A stretch of DNA of 26,873 nt from the NCBI GenBank assembly GCA_001579985.1, contig LRSR01011041.1, positions 1 to 26,873 of the forward strand, given 5' to 3'. The translations under genes and the position numbers were made by a program. Under the pieces are notes generated by a model. The model was not told the DNA's origin. It was given only the letters and a program-made list of their open reading frames with translations, and did not search any database. This DNA is from Hypsibius dujardini (lineage: Eukaryota; Tardigrada; Eutardigrada; Parachela; Hypsibiidae). Position 1 is the first letter of the stretch; each line of letters starts with the position of its first letter. Positions 9,503-19,773 of the stretch are shown piece by piece.

Positions 9503-11821
9503 TTATAGTTTCGGACGTTTATTGGCCGATTCGCCGCTTTCTTCTCCCGCATCGGGGTTCTGAAAGATGGTCTTGGGCTGAGTCTGTGCGTAGGCCGGTG
9601 AGACCCAGTAAGGGTTCTCCGCTGCTTCCTTTGCGTGCCGCAACAACGCCTCCCGAGGATTTGTATCCGCATCGATCCGCTTAGTGGCATAGCCCAACTT
9701 TCGCACGAGGTAAGATGAGAGTGTGCCACCAGCGTTGGTGACTCGGCCGCCAGCACCCGGTCCGTTCATTGGGATCTCCGGTTTGTGGGACTTGACGGGG
9801 TCTTTACGGTTTCGTTCGAACTGGGCGTGACTGCTGCGTTGCTTCTCCTCCTTAAAGAGAGGCAGTGCGTAGGGTGTGATGATGTAGTCGGAGGAGACAG
9901 CGTCAGCTTGTTTGGCGCGGCGCTTTTTCGATGTTCGGCAGAGGAGGGCACCGTTATGCGACATGGAAGGGTCGAAGAACACTTTGATACTGCCATCCGC
10001 TGCAAGGAAGAGACAAAAAATACAGTTGGAAATGTGGCTAGCTCCAGCAGTAAGGAAATTTCTGTCTAACTGTCTGGTGGTCTGTCTGTCTGTCTGTCTG
10101 TCTGTTTGTGTCTGTTTACCTGTTGTTGCAAATATCTGATTGAGCTTAGGATGCCAGGCCGTCCTGATGACGCTGGAGTCAGCCACCGGTATTTCCTTGA
10201 CCAACTGCCATGTCGCTCGATCGTACATAACCAGTTTGCTTTTTCCCTCGCCTTTTTTGACTGCCGTTCCGGTAACAATCAGCTTGTCGTTGGGACTGAA
10301 GAGGCAGTCTGTCTGAGGAAAGAGGGACGCCAACCCGTCTCCCACAAACACTGGCTTCTTCAGCATCGCTAGATCCCACAGCTTGACCGTGTCATCCATC
10401 CCTCGTGAGCAGATCATCTTGGAATCGTAGGAGAAGCAGACGGAAGTGATGTCGTTTTTATGGGCGTCGCGGATGATCTTGGCCGGGGCGACGAAGTTGT
10501 TCTTGGTGGTGTCCCACATCTGGATACTACCATCCTACAAGCCCAAAACATAAAATTACACAAATCACCTGATTAAATTAACTGCGCAGAACGACAGAAA
10601 GATTTTACTTTTATAAATTTATTTTTCAAAACAGAACTGCAGAAAATATACAAATGTTTTCAAACAGCTTTCATTGATTAACTTAACTAATATGATATAT
10701 AATTTTCTAATTAACAGAATATAGTTAGAACAATTTAAATTGAAAATCAAAATGAACCACCGAATCTGAAACCCAGAACTGAAAGCTAAAACATAATAAG
10801 AAACTATATCTCAAGAGCTGTTAATCAAAATGAAATAGCTGGACATTTTTACCTGACATCCAGCAAGAATGTACTTTCCATCCTTGCTATATGCACATGT
10901 GGTCGGCACCGTTAACCGACCCTTGGCAGTCTTGGCCTTCAAGCAGTGTTTATGGCGCTCCTTGTCATCCACTGACCACAACCGCAGCGACTCGTCGCAC
11001 GAACTGGTCGCATAGTCGCCCTTGACTTTCGGGCTGAACGCGCCGGATGTCAGCATGGCAATGTGACCTTTGGTGTGAGTCATGTCGCGGATAAACTGAA
11101 ATCCCTGCTCCGAACAAAATCACAATCAGTATAATTAGGTCAATTTATATATAGAAGAATCGATAAACAAATACCGATGTATATAAAACAGGTTTAAACA
11201 CGTAAATAAACTGACAAGCAAACAAACCAACAATTAATATCTTTTAGTTAAATCAATAAATTTAATTTTGTGTGCCATAAATAAAAAATATGAGAAGGTT
11301 TCTTAAAGTATAATAAAATTATATTTATTACAGCTAATACGAAAGAAATACAAACCGACCTTGGGGCACTCCTGAACGTTGAATCCCTCCCGGTCGATGA
11401 TTTTTGCCTGAGCGCTGCCGGAAATGACGAGGATTTGTTCACCGCCATTACTGAAGCTGAGATTGTTGATGGCGTGGGTGCCGCAAGGTTGACAGGTGCG
11501 AAAGGCATTCAGGTTGGCTTGCATGCCGCCAAAATCCCACAATTTGACATCGTAATCGACACTTCCAGTGGCGAAACGAGCACCTGCGGCATCAATGGCC
11601 AAGGCAGTCACCTAACAGGAAAGACAAAAATTATAGACAACCCAACCGGATGATAAATCAAAATGCATGTCCGTATGTTTGTCTATCTGTTTGCTTATTT
11701 ATCATTGTACATATCTATGCCTCAGTCAGTTTTTTTGCTTTTTTGCTTTTTTGCCTTTTTGCCTGCCTGCCTGCCTATCTGCCTGCTGTCTGTCTGTCTG
11801 CCTGCCTGCCTGCCTATCAGC

Positions 11822-11869
<48 letters not shown>

Positions 11870-13068
11870 GGTCTGTCTGTCTGTCTACATGTTAACTTTT
11901 TGTCTTTGTTCGACTGTCAATCTGTTTTGAATCAATCCTGTCTTTCGCCTTACTGCTTTATCGCCGTGCTCAAATGAGAGATCGTAAGCACAGGGAATCT
12001 TCCAATCGGAACTCGTATCATCCGGCGCGTCTTCTGTGTCTGAGAAATCGGAATCGCTGTCCATCAAGTCGGCTGACAAGTTGGTAGGTCCTCCCGAAGA
12101 CGTGCCTGCCTGATTGAAAGACGGCGGTAGCGGTGGCCCAATGTCTGACTCGGTTCCACTGTCCGGTGGAGGGAGTGTTGGACCGGATGGTCCTCTGGTC
12201 ACGGTTGTGGCAGGCTTAGGCTTGGTACGTGGGACCGGAGCATCGTCATCGCTGTCGTCGGAATCGGGTTTCTTTCTGGAATTGAGGGCATTCTTTTTGT
12301 TGTCACTGATAAGAGTGTCGATGTCGAATGTCCTCGATTTCCGATTTCCTAAATCGAAACAAAAAACAATGAAATACAAAGCTGGTTTCAACATGACTTA
12401 TATTCAATATCGATAATCAATAAAATTAAAAATAATTCGGAATAGGATTTGTAAATTTATTTAAAAAGGACAAAAAATTAAGGAATTGCATTCTTTGATC
12501 AAATTTAAAAATGTGTTAGACAGTATAGAAGATCCGAGCCTTAACGGTGAACGCATGCCGTTCATTCAATCAATCTACACAAACAAGAGGTTAAAATCCA
12601 TAAGATACTATCTTGGACAATCAACCAATCAAGCCCATCAACTCATGGCAAACGTCGGTTTGGCATAGTTAGAACGCTAAATTAACTCACCAGAGGCGAA
12701 GCCAGCAAATCCCATGATCTGCGCCATCGCATCAGTCTCTTCATCATCGTCGGCGTCTTTTTTGCTGGATGAAGGAGCAGGCGTAGACAAAGTGGAGCCG
12801 AATTTATACGGGGAAGCAGCGGTGCTGGAGGAGGGTTGCTCCTCCTGTCGAGAAGGTTCTCCGTCGTCGTCGTCCGAGCCTGCGTCCCGACCGCGGCGCT
12901 GACCTGATCCGACATTTTTCTGGAACTGTCCTACCCAAGGGAAAAAGATGCTAAGGTGAACTGTGAATGGTATTTTTGGGAATTTCAGATGAAAAAACAG
13001 GACCCCTGGTTAGAAAAAGTCCACTTACTTCGTAAATTTCGCATTTCTTCCGCGTCATCTTCTGCCAT
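9503..13068 (-). CDS. WDR70: WDR70, WD40-repeat nuclear protein
   Basis: Seven coding exons on the minus strand: 13068-13029, 12930-12691, 12348-11954, 11611-11360, 11104-10853, 10534-10120 and 9999-9503. Junctions are GT-AG and the frame is continuous over 696 aa (human about 654). The N-terminal third is acidic and disordered with a short conserved motif IMGFAGF, followed by RKSRTFDIDTL. WD repeats begin near residue 220, with blades ending DYDVKLWDF, LRLWSV, SIQMWDT and DTVKLWDL. The WDR70-specific C-terminal part is plain: SDYIITPYALPLF, KSHKPEIPMNGPGAGGRV, GGTLSSYLVRKLG, NPYWVSPAYAQTQPKT and the basic end NKRPKL. In vertebrates WDR70 is a DDB1-CUL4 associated factor that supports H2B mono-ubiquitylation at DNA breaks. 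The start ATG sits in a tiny first exon (MAEDDAEEMRNLR). Introns 3 and 6 contain ACAG repeats. The gene looks intact. Confidence 0.95.
10062..10118. repeat. (CTGT)n array in WDR70 intron 6
   Basis: TCTG/TGTC units fill the donor-proximal half of the 10000-10119 intron. On the sense strand the donor GTAAACAGACA runs directly into (ACAG)n. Confidence 0.95.
11660..11890. repeat. (CTGT)n / (CTGC)n array in WDR70 intron 3
   Basis: A core of about 15 perfect TGTC units at 11820-11885 is preceded by diverged CTGCCTGCCTGC and TTTTTGC runs. It lies wholly inside the 11612-11953 intron. The sense strand reads ACAG. Confidence 0.95.
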
Positions 13069-13498
13069 ATTTATAAGTGCTCGAAATAGGCAATAGAAGG
13101 TTACTTCATTCGCGAAAAATAATCAGAAGTGCAAAACGAATTTAATTAACTATTTCAATGCAAGAAAATGACGCTTTTTTGTGTACCCACTCGCCCCCCA
13201 AAGGGGCGGAGTTACTGCAAAAGACATCTGGAATTCCTTGATATAAATGGAATTCCAACACCCTAAGTGCAGTTGCAAAACGCAGGGGACTGATCGACTG
13301 CACAATTCACTCTACGTCCAATTGGGCGGAATTCAAATTTCCACATACAACTTCGATTCCAAGTTTCCACCAAAATTTTGGTGGAATTGGATGGGACTTT
13401 AATCACAGATTCACGGCCATCTTTTCACAAAACTGATTCGCAATCTCGGACTCCTGGTCATCTGTCTTGATCGTCAATTTTTCGCAACAGCCCTCACA
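13069..13498. promoter_or_regulatory. Divergent (bidirectional) promoter of WDR70 and PRMT5
   Basis: The two start codons face away from each other across 430 bases, so this stretch must carry both promoters and both 5' UTRs. Visible elements: an inverted GC-box pair CGCCCCCCAAAGGGGCGG at 13192-13209; two TGGAATTCC motifs 19 bases apart (13229 and 13248) flanking TTGATATAAA, plus GGCGGAATTC at about 13325; and a perfect 22-base palindrome at 13365-13386 with arms TTCCACCAAAA. No classical TATA box lies at a convincing distance from either start, as is common for paired housekeeping genes. The assignment of the GGAATT motifs to any factor is not made. Confidence 0.65.
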
Positions 13499-16400
13499 AT
13501 GAGCGACCAAAAGGATCTCACTCCAGAGGAGAAGCGTGCCCTTCTCAGTCAGTTCGGACTCTTTAACGACCAGACCGTCAAGACCCGCGGTTGCCGCTGC
13601 ATCAATGGCCCTACTGGGTTGTCGAGCTCGGAAAGCTCACCGGCGGTTGATTGCCTCACGAGCATCACAGCTAATGATCAAGGTGTCGTTTTGGCTGCAG
13701 TTTCAGCTAAATCCGAGACAATGGGAGTTGCACTTGCTGCGGTCGGCGCTTTCCATCGGAAGGAATCAGTGCCGGACTGCTCCAACAAGAATGTCATTTT
13801 TTCTCTGCAAGTTCCGGATCTGGAACAGTGCTCGGAACGAGAATGTCAAACGGCGATGCACGAGGTATGTCTGGTGGAGTCTTCGGGTATTCTGGTGAAT
13901 GTAGCAGATGGCGCAAGTTAGCGACCTAGAACGACATTTCGTCGTTTGTTGCTTGGCTTGATTGATTGACCAATTTGCTCACTCCAACTCGCGCAACTTT
14001 TTCTTTTAGCTTCAATTGATTGGTTGATGGTGTGACGAGCCGAACCGCATAAACCATGAGAATAGACTAAGTGTTGCACTGCTCTTAGCTCAAGCAGCTG
14101 CTGTGGCCGAGGGCATAAAACTCCGCTTTCGGTGCGAGTAATCGCGGATTCGATCCCGGGCTGTAGCAGTCTTTTCTGTAGTCTTATGGCTCTTGGCTTT
14201 GAGGGTTTGACGATGTGGATAGCGAATTCCGTCTAGTGAGACTTTACAGATTTTGGCGATTGCATTTATTTTCTGACGAGATCAGGCAATGAAAAGAAGA
14301 ATGCGACATGAAGCCGAATGACGAAATATTTTTTGTTCACATGTGCTTTTGCTAGATTGATTGATGGATAACCTGAATATGTTAGCTCATTGTCGTCGTT
14401 TGTTATGGTAATTGATGTGGTCGATTGATTGAAGGTGGATGATTTCAGGATTTCGTCACCGCCGCTTTCACCGCATTGGAAGACGAAGTCAGGGCCGTTC
14501 TCATCAAGCCGGTCATTCCGAAATGGACTCATGAAGGGATCGAGTTCAGGTCGTACAAATTTGCCGGGGCCTTGAAGAAACTGCTGAACCGCAATTTCCA
14601 GCTGCAGTATCGTGATGAGGCATCTAAGCAGGAGAGGGTAGAGGCTCTTTTGAAGAACAAGGAAAATCAGCAGGGCACGCCCAGTTTCACGTCGGCCAAG
14701 TCTGATGAAGTTGAAAACTCCACAACGGAAGTCGATGTAAGTTTGAAATGGTCTGTCTCTCTGTTTTGTGCTGTTTTTAGCCGTTTGTTTTTGTCTCACG
14801 GCATGTCTATCTGTCTGCCTGTTTGTCTGTTTGTGTGTCTGTTCGTTTGTTCGCATTCTGCTTGTTTTCTCTATCCCGCCCGCCTCTCTTGTTGCCCTAG
14901 TCTTTCCATGTCTGCCTCATTGTGTATCTGTTCTGCGTGATTGTCTTTTCTGTTTTTGTTTTTTCTTTGTCTGGATGTATGTGTTTCATTGACGGATTAT
15001 TCAGCGTTAACTGATTGATTTATGCTTTGTCTTGCTCTTCTAGCCCTTCCGGACTCTGACTCCGCGGCAGGTGTGGATTCAATTATCCGTGAATGAAAAG
15101 GACGCCGCGTCGTCTACCGAACTGCTTTCTCCCGAGGAGCTTCACGATCAGGCCTGGCGATGGTGGTCAGTGTTGCAGTCCATCACGCGGAAGAACCCCA
15201 AACTGGCACTGTGTCTGAGAGTGGGCTCCGCCGTCCCCGAAGATTCCAAACGTTGCCAGCGATGGTTCAGTGAACGACTACGTGCCATCCTCATTCCCGA
15301 CGACGTTTGGCGGAAGAACAAGGCAGGATTCCCGATTCTGCCGCCGCGATTGAAGGAGTTTCTCGTCAAGTCATTCCACATTCCGCAACTGACTTATCTG
15401 ATATCTGGTGAGTTGGCGTGACTTCAAAACTGACCAGCCAACAGGCAATCCGGCAGACCGATCACAGACATATAGACATACATATTTTTAAAGATGGTGT
15501 AAGAAATGCCAGCCAGACAGACAGACAAACTGATAGACAGGTAGACAAACAGTTAGGTACGTAGACATAGATGCGTGCTGCCAGACAGATCGACAGATGC
15601 TCACACCGATGCCTTATAGTCTCTCTATCTGTAGTTCAGTGTATGTTTTCGAACAGATGAAGGAACGGGGCAACCCGATCGCTTCCGATACTTGGTGCAC
15701 CTCTACAAGGACTACCTCAAGAGCGTCAAAGATCCCTTCCGACAGAAGGTTATGCGCCACCTTGCAGACCTGCCCATTCGTCCGTTGCAACCACTGCGCG
15801 ACCACCTGACCCAGGAAATCTACTGCGTCTTTGAGGGCGATCCCATAAAGTACAAGCTGTATCGAGACGCGTCCGTTATGGCCCTTCAGGATCTGCAGAA
15901 GAAAGGCCGCGGTCTTGCTCGAGCTAACCCGGTGGTGGCCATGGTAGTGGGTGCCGGTCGAGGACCTCTCGTGACGCAATTCATCGACGCGGCAGTCTCG
16001 CTTGGCATGTTCTTCAAGGTTAGTATCAACCTAAGTAGAAAACTCCATGAAAGAAAAGACAGACAGACAACGAGCTTCGCTTCTAAACAGGCACTCATAT
16101 GGATGGGCAGGCAGACAGACGCGTACACAGTCAGATAGACAAACGGTCAGTCAGACAGACAGACAAAAGGAGCAGATAAACCTAGAGACAATGAAGGGGC
16201 AGTCAGACAGACAAAAAAGCAGGTAGACAGAAGGACAACCAGTCAGATAAGAGGGTCCACCATGACAGTCATGTTTGTAACTCCCTCCAACATCCATGAG
16301 TGTGGGAAAATGAAAACTAACTTCAGTGGCAAGGAGGGCAGTAAGTTAAGATCAGCTAAAACTTGAGTTGAAACGAATCCGACAATAATTGTGCTTTTGA

Positions 16401-18144
16401 GGAATTTGACACTTTTGTACCCGCCAACCAGGCCGAAAAGTATACCACGAACTTCGGTTCCGTCAATCGTGTTTGGAGCTTAAACGAAAAACCGCTTATT
16501 GTAGTTTCGCTATAAAAACCACGTTCTATTGGTTCTTGAGATGTATCAGGAAATGTTTGAATTTTTGAATTTTTGAAAAAAAGAATTCGCGCAATATTGC
16601 TCAAACACTTATTTTCTACACATTAATATCATTTTAGCTCCGCCCCTACAACATTTTGAATTTCATAGAGGGCAACCATTTTATGAGTTATCCTTTTAGG
16701 GTTACTTTGTTTGCTACACTGCCTCTAGAACCACTTGATGGGAGGGCAGAATTTCAAAGGAATCACAAACACAGTCAAGCATTGAAGCAGTCAACCCACT
16801 GAGCCCGTGGTAAATAGTCAAATCAGCCATTTTAGTTAGCGATCCTAGGAAGGCTTCCTGCTTGAGATTTCGAATTTTTTCATTATAAACTTAATTGAGG
16901 CTTCAGGTGTGGTGTTTTTGTCATTTGTGAGGTTAGCATCAGTTGCGCTCGGTTCAATTTCATTGTTCGTGCTGAACCCTGTAGATATGAAGATATTCCT
17001 TCTTTTTATCTCTAGGTATATGCTCTCGATAAGAATCCGATTGCTATCAGTGCGATGACTCTCAAGCTGCAGTCCCAGTGGAAACCTCACGCTACTTCCA
17101 TCCACGTTGTCCAGTGCGATATGCGGGTTTTTCGGCCGAAGGAAAAGGCCGACCTCCTCATTAGCGAACTACTCGGCTCTTTCGGCTGCAACGAGCTCTC
17201 TCCGGAGTGTCTAGACGGTGCACAGCATTATCTCAAACCCGACGGCATATCCATTCCCGCCTCGTACTCGAACTTTGTTCAGCCAGTGATGGCCATCAAC
17301 CTCTACGAGGATCTGTTGACATATGCCCCGCCCCAGCGCAAGCAGATTGACGAGCTCGTGCTGGTGGACTTGCGCGCATTTGTCGAGGTGGCTCCGTATC
17401 AGGAGGCGTTCGGCTTTCATCACCCTAATTTCGGTATGAAAGAACAGGGAAGTCCTTTCCTGGTGGCCGACAGTCAGGCAGACAGACGCCCTGACGAAAG
17501 ACCAACAGACAGACAGACAGATATATAGATAGACTCAGACATACAGACAGATTGACAGGCAAACAAGCAGGCAGGCAAGCATACAAACAGACAGACGGAT
17601 AAACAAACAGCGAGACTGGCAGACAGAAAGACGTAAAGTCTGGCAGACAGTCTGATAGATAGATAGAAAGACTTTCAGAGACATTGGATAGACAGACAGG
17701 CATGCAAAAACAAATAGATAGATAGATATATTTACATACAACCTTCCAGAAGGGAGTAATTGATTCATTTTTCTTGATTCGTGATTTGATTTCTTTTCTA
17801 CTGTTGCAGCTGAGCATTCGAATGTTCGCGACTGTAAGCTGACTTTCGAGGCAGACAACGACTATCGGCTGACTGGCTTTGCCGGCTACTTCAACCTTGT
17901 CCTCTACGGGGACATCTCCATGAACATCCTTCCCGATAAGCAGACGGTCGGCTTGACCAGCTGGTTCCCAGCCTTTTTCGGCCTGTCCCGACCGGTGGAT
18001 GTGAAGAAGGGCGACCGGATTGTCTTCCAGATCGGCCGGCGAGTGAGTGAGGAAAACCGCCGGGTGTGGTACGTCTGGGCTCTCCTCGAACCAGAAGTGC
18101 TTCCTCTTCAGAACGCCCAACCCACTCACTGGATCAGTATGTGA
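13499..18144 (+). CDS. PRMT5: Protein arginine N-methyltransferase 5
   Basis: Six coding exons: 13499-13864, 14449-14736, 15044-15407, 15657-16018, 17016-17433 and 17810-18144. All junctions are GT-AG and the product is 710 aa (human 637). The enzyme makes symmetric dimethylarginine on histones and spliceosomal Sm proteins. Residues from about 219 match the family: LRVGSAVPED, NKAGFPILP, Phe398 in VFEGDPIKY (equivalent of human Phe327, which enforces symmetric methylation), the SAM loop VVGAGRGPLV (438-443), the double-E loop SELLGSFGCNELSPECLDG (Glu511, Glu520) and TSWFP in place of human FSWFP. The beta-barrel end is VWYVWALLEPE. The start ATG (CACAATGA) is in good context. The first 218 residues are odd: exons 1 and 2 fit by frame and splice sites, but I cannot align them convincingly to the conserved TIM-barrel. 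Introns 2-5 carry ACAG/CTGT repeats. Confidence 0.95.
14097..14170 (+). pseudogene. tRNA-Arg(TCG)-like sequence in PRMT5 intron 1
   Basis: A 74-base block has tRNA proportions. The acceptor stem GCTGCTG/TAGCAGT pairs with five Watson-Crick and two wobble pairs. The A box TGGCCGAGGG starts at 14104. The anticodon arm (CCGC-TTTCGGT-GCG) has a 7-base loop reading TCG after T33. The B box GGATTCGATCCC is at 14146, and a TTTT tract follows. The D arm and T stem do not fold (T stem GCGGA/CCGGG mispairs), so this is a decayed tRNA-Arg or the head of a tRNA-derived SINE rather than a working gene. Confidence 0.5.
14750..14960. repeat. Diverged (CTGT)n tract in PRMT5 intron 2
   Basis: TCTGTCTGCCTGTTTGTCTG-type sequence with many variants, within the 14737-15043 intron. 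Here the sense strand reads CTGT. Confidence 0.9.
15510..15600. repeat. Diverged (ACAG)n tract in PRMT5 intron 3
   Basis: CAGACAGACAGACAAAC-type units mixed with TAGACAGG variants within the 15408-15656 intron; the sense strand reads ACAG. Confidence 0.9.
16019..17015 (+). repeat. Long PRMT5 intron 4 with ACAG tract at its 5' end
   Basis: This 997-base intron is the longest in the gene. Diverged ACAG/CAGTCAGACAG units occupy about 16058-16250. The rest (16260-17010) is unique sequence, ending in a polypyrimidine tract CCTTCTTTTTATCTCTAG. I see no second gene inside it. Confidence 0.8.
17473..17720. repeat. Long (ACAG)n tract in PRMT5 intron 5
   Basis: About 250 bases of CAGACAGACAG, GCAGGCAGGCAAGC and AGATAGATAG variants in the 17434-17809 intron. 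The repeat begins about 40 bases after the donor and is ACAG on the sense strand. Confidence 0.9.
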
Positions 18145-18828
18145 TTCTTCTATTACGCTCATCCTAGTCATCAGTCATTACGAAAATTTTTTATTTTCCC
18201 AACATTATTTTCTGATCACCAAATTTATGTGAGCTCTTTCACATTTTTGTTCTGGTCCAATGCGGCAAGTTTCGGGTTTTTTTACGTGTGTTCTTGATGA
18301 AATTACTAGTTGTTCAGTAAAACTATTGAGCAAAAAAATATTTCACTGAGCAAAAATTCAAAAACCTTTTGACATGGCGGGCGTTTCATAAACGGAAGCG
18401 CTCACGCCGATCAGCCTGAATTTGTTTTTACAAATAGCATATAAGTTATAGATTTTAGAAAAAATTTCATCTGCCGGCGAGCTCTAGTCTTGATGGAAAA
18501 ACAATCCAAAGTTCCAGGAGCATACTGCTGTCTTGATCGTAGGCTTCAAAGATTGATTGACTGATTGAGACGTTCGAACTATTTGAATAGATTTTAAAAC
18601 TTTTAAACAGGTACAGGTACTAGACTGAAACTGTCATATTTGAAGATAGTTATAGTAAGAGAAACCATTGGGAATTATTTTGAAGAACTAAAAACTGATC
18701 AGCAAGTCTCATGTAAGACACCACCAGTGAATGTAAACGTACGGAATCTGCAAAACATCCGATATAAGAGTCCATTATTCATTATCCAAACTGAATGAGT
18801 GAACCCCTCTAAGGAGAGGGCCAACTCA
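18145..18828. other. Intergenic region 3' of PRMT5
   Basis: It holds the PRMT5 3' UTR and the sequence into which the CAHS relic decays. An acceptor-like GGATGTTTTGCAG on the minus strand near 18750 is followed by a short open frame (ATTCCGTACG onward) that stops by 18699. I could not align it to the CAHS C-terminal half. Nothing else is recognised. Confidence 0.45.
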
Positions 18829-19222
18829 CGCAATATCTCACTCGTCTTGCTTTTCCATCCTCTTGCGGATCTTCTCAGCCTGCTCTTTCGTCTCCTTGAG
18901 ATGATTTTCAGTCTTCTTTGCAATTTCCTCCTCCTGCTGCTTGCGAATTTCTTCCTGCTCCATCTCATACTTCTCATGACCCTTGCGCTGCTGTTCGCGC
19001 AAATCAGGGCTCTTCACCACACCGTCGAACCCGGCTGAACCCGTCACTCACGCTGCTGACCCTGTCAAACCCTATGGGTAGATCTGTTAGCATTTGATTT
19101 GTCTGTCTGTCTGTTATCTGTCTGTCTATCTGTTTGTTTGTGGGGATGAGATTTATCTCTCCAAGGATCTCCTAGGCCAATCCCTGAACATCAGTCAGTA
19201 TTACCGGTGAGGTGATATGCTG
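18829..19222 (-). pseudogene. CAHS (cytosolic abundant heat-soluble protein) pseudogene
   Basis: Read on the minus strand, two former exons remain. The first (about 19222-19157) encodes SPVILTDVQGLA, TAG stop (19174-19172), EILGE. The second starts after CCCATAG at 19071 and encodes GLTGSAA, TGA stop (19050-19048), VTGSAGF, then a coiled coil: EKYEMEQEEIRKQQEEEIAK, KKTENHLKETKEQ and AEKIRKRMEKQDE, TGA (18840-18838), DIA, TGA. This parallels the conserved CAHS core GLAEEIVGQG-F-x-ASAAR-IS-G, EKKTEAYRK and AEKIRKELEKQHARDV. Two of the stops fall where CAHS has Arg (CGA to TGA) and one where it has Glu (GAG to TAG). The expected donor after GAG is ATAAAT instead of GTAAAT. The reading phase across the 85-base former intron is intact. 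The C-terminal half is missing. CAHS proteins form desiccation-induced gels and are known only from eutardigrades. The homology rests on recalled family sequence. Confidence 0.75.
19097..19142. repeat. (CTGT)n array in the CAHS relic intron
   Basis: TGTCTGTCTGTCTG with TATC variants lies inside the 85-base former intron (19072-19156). The sense strand of the relic reads ACAG, as in most neighbouring introns. Confidence 0.9.
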
Positions 19223-19773
19223 AGCGGCGTCGTGCAACTGGAAATTGGAAACTATTGATTTTAGGACATGCGAAATTGTTGGACAGAAATTTGATGACCG
19301 TCAGCATATTTGTACGTCGTTATGGGTGTCTGGAGCCCTTAACGGTGTCGGACTCGACAGAGTGCTCGATATTTTACTCGGTTATGCTAGGCGCATGCTA
19401 GTTACAACGGGGTTTGAACGTTTAAGTAGGAGGGAAGTGATGGAAACCTAGCCTGTTTTATGTGAAAATTTATAAAACGTACTTCCGAGGAACTAATGAC
19501 TGTTTCTTAGACGAAAGAATTGTAGCCATAGAAATGGTGTACTGCATTTCTAGTCCCTACGGGTAGTTATCAATGGGTTACATTGGTATTCATACAGATA
19601 AAAATACAGACTGAGCTCTACAATTAAATCGTATAGCTATTTAGCGTAATAAATGTTGCCTTGCGTTAATTTCACATCAAAAAGTATATTTAAAAATATT
19701 TTTGTTTGAATTGATCTCATGTAATATGAAAATTGCATGCAATGCCAAGACGCGAGCTTTCCTGTGTCGTTGG
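19223..19773. other. Intergenic region, no gene seen
   Basis: This lies between the CAHS relic and the 3' end of the first receptor gene, both on the minus strand. A short plus-strand frame at 19245-19451 has no splice or homology support. The N-terminal part of the former CAHS gene should have been near 19230-19450, but I cannot align it. Confidence 0.4.

Noticed and set aside
11650-11977. Open frames encoding CLSVCLSV repeats (also at 7009-7347, 8831-9341, 14768-14992, 17425-18171)
   Set aside because: They are translations of the (CTGT)n microsatellite, lie in introns or intergenic repeat, and occur in several frames at once.
9503-13068. WDR77/MEP50, the PRMT5 cofactor, as the identity of the WD40 gene beside PRMT5
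   Set aside because: The C-terminal motifs (ITPYALPLF, GGTLSSYLV, NPYWVSPAY) and N-terminal IMGFAGF are those of WDR70, and the protein is twice the length of MEP50.
13865-13921. Reading PRMT5 exon 1 on to the TAG at 13921 as a separate 140-aa gene
   Set aside because: A good donor GAG|GTATGT at 13865 and a phase-matched acceptor at 14448 join it to the next PRMT5 exon; an independent gene would need its own 3' end.
14266-14856. Minus-strand frame of 196 codons across PRMT5 exon 2
   Set aside because: It spans an exon, both flanking introns and simple repeat on the opposite strand, with no domain or splice support.
18838-19047. The 69-codon coiled-coil frame as an intact small gene
   Set aside because: It begins at GTG right after an in-frame stop, and homologous CAHS sequence continues upstream past that stop, so it is a fragment of a pseudogene.
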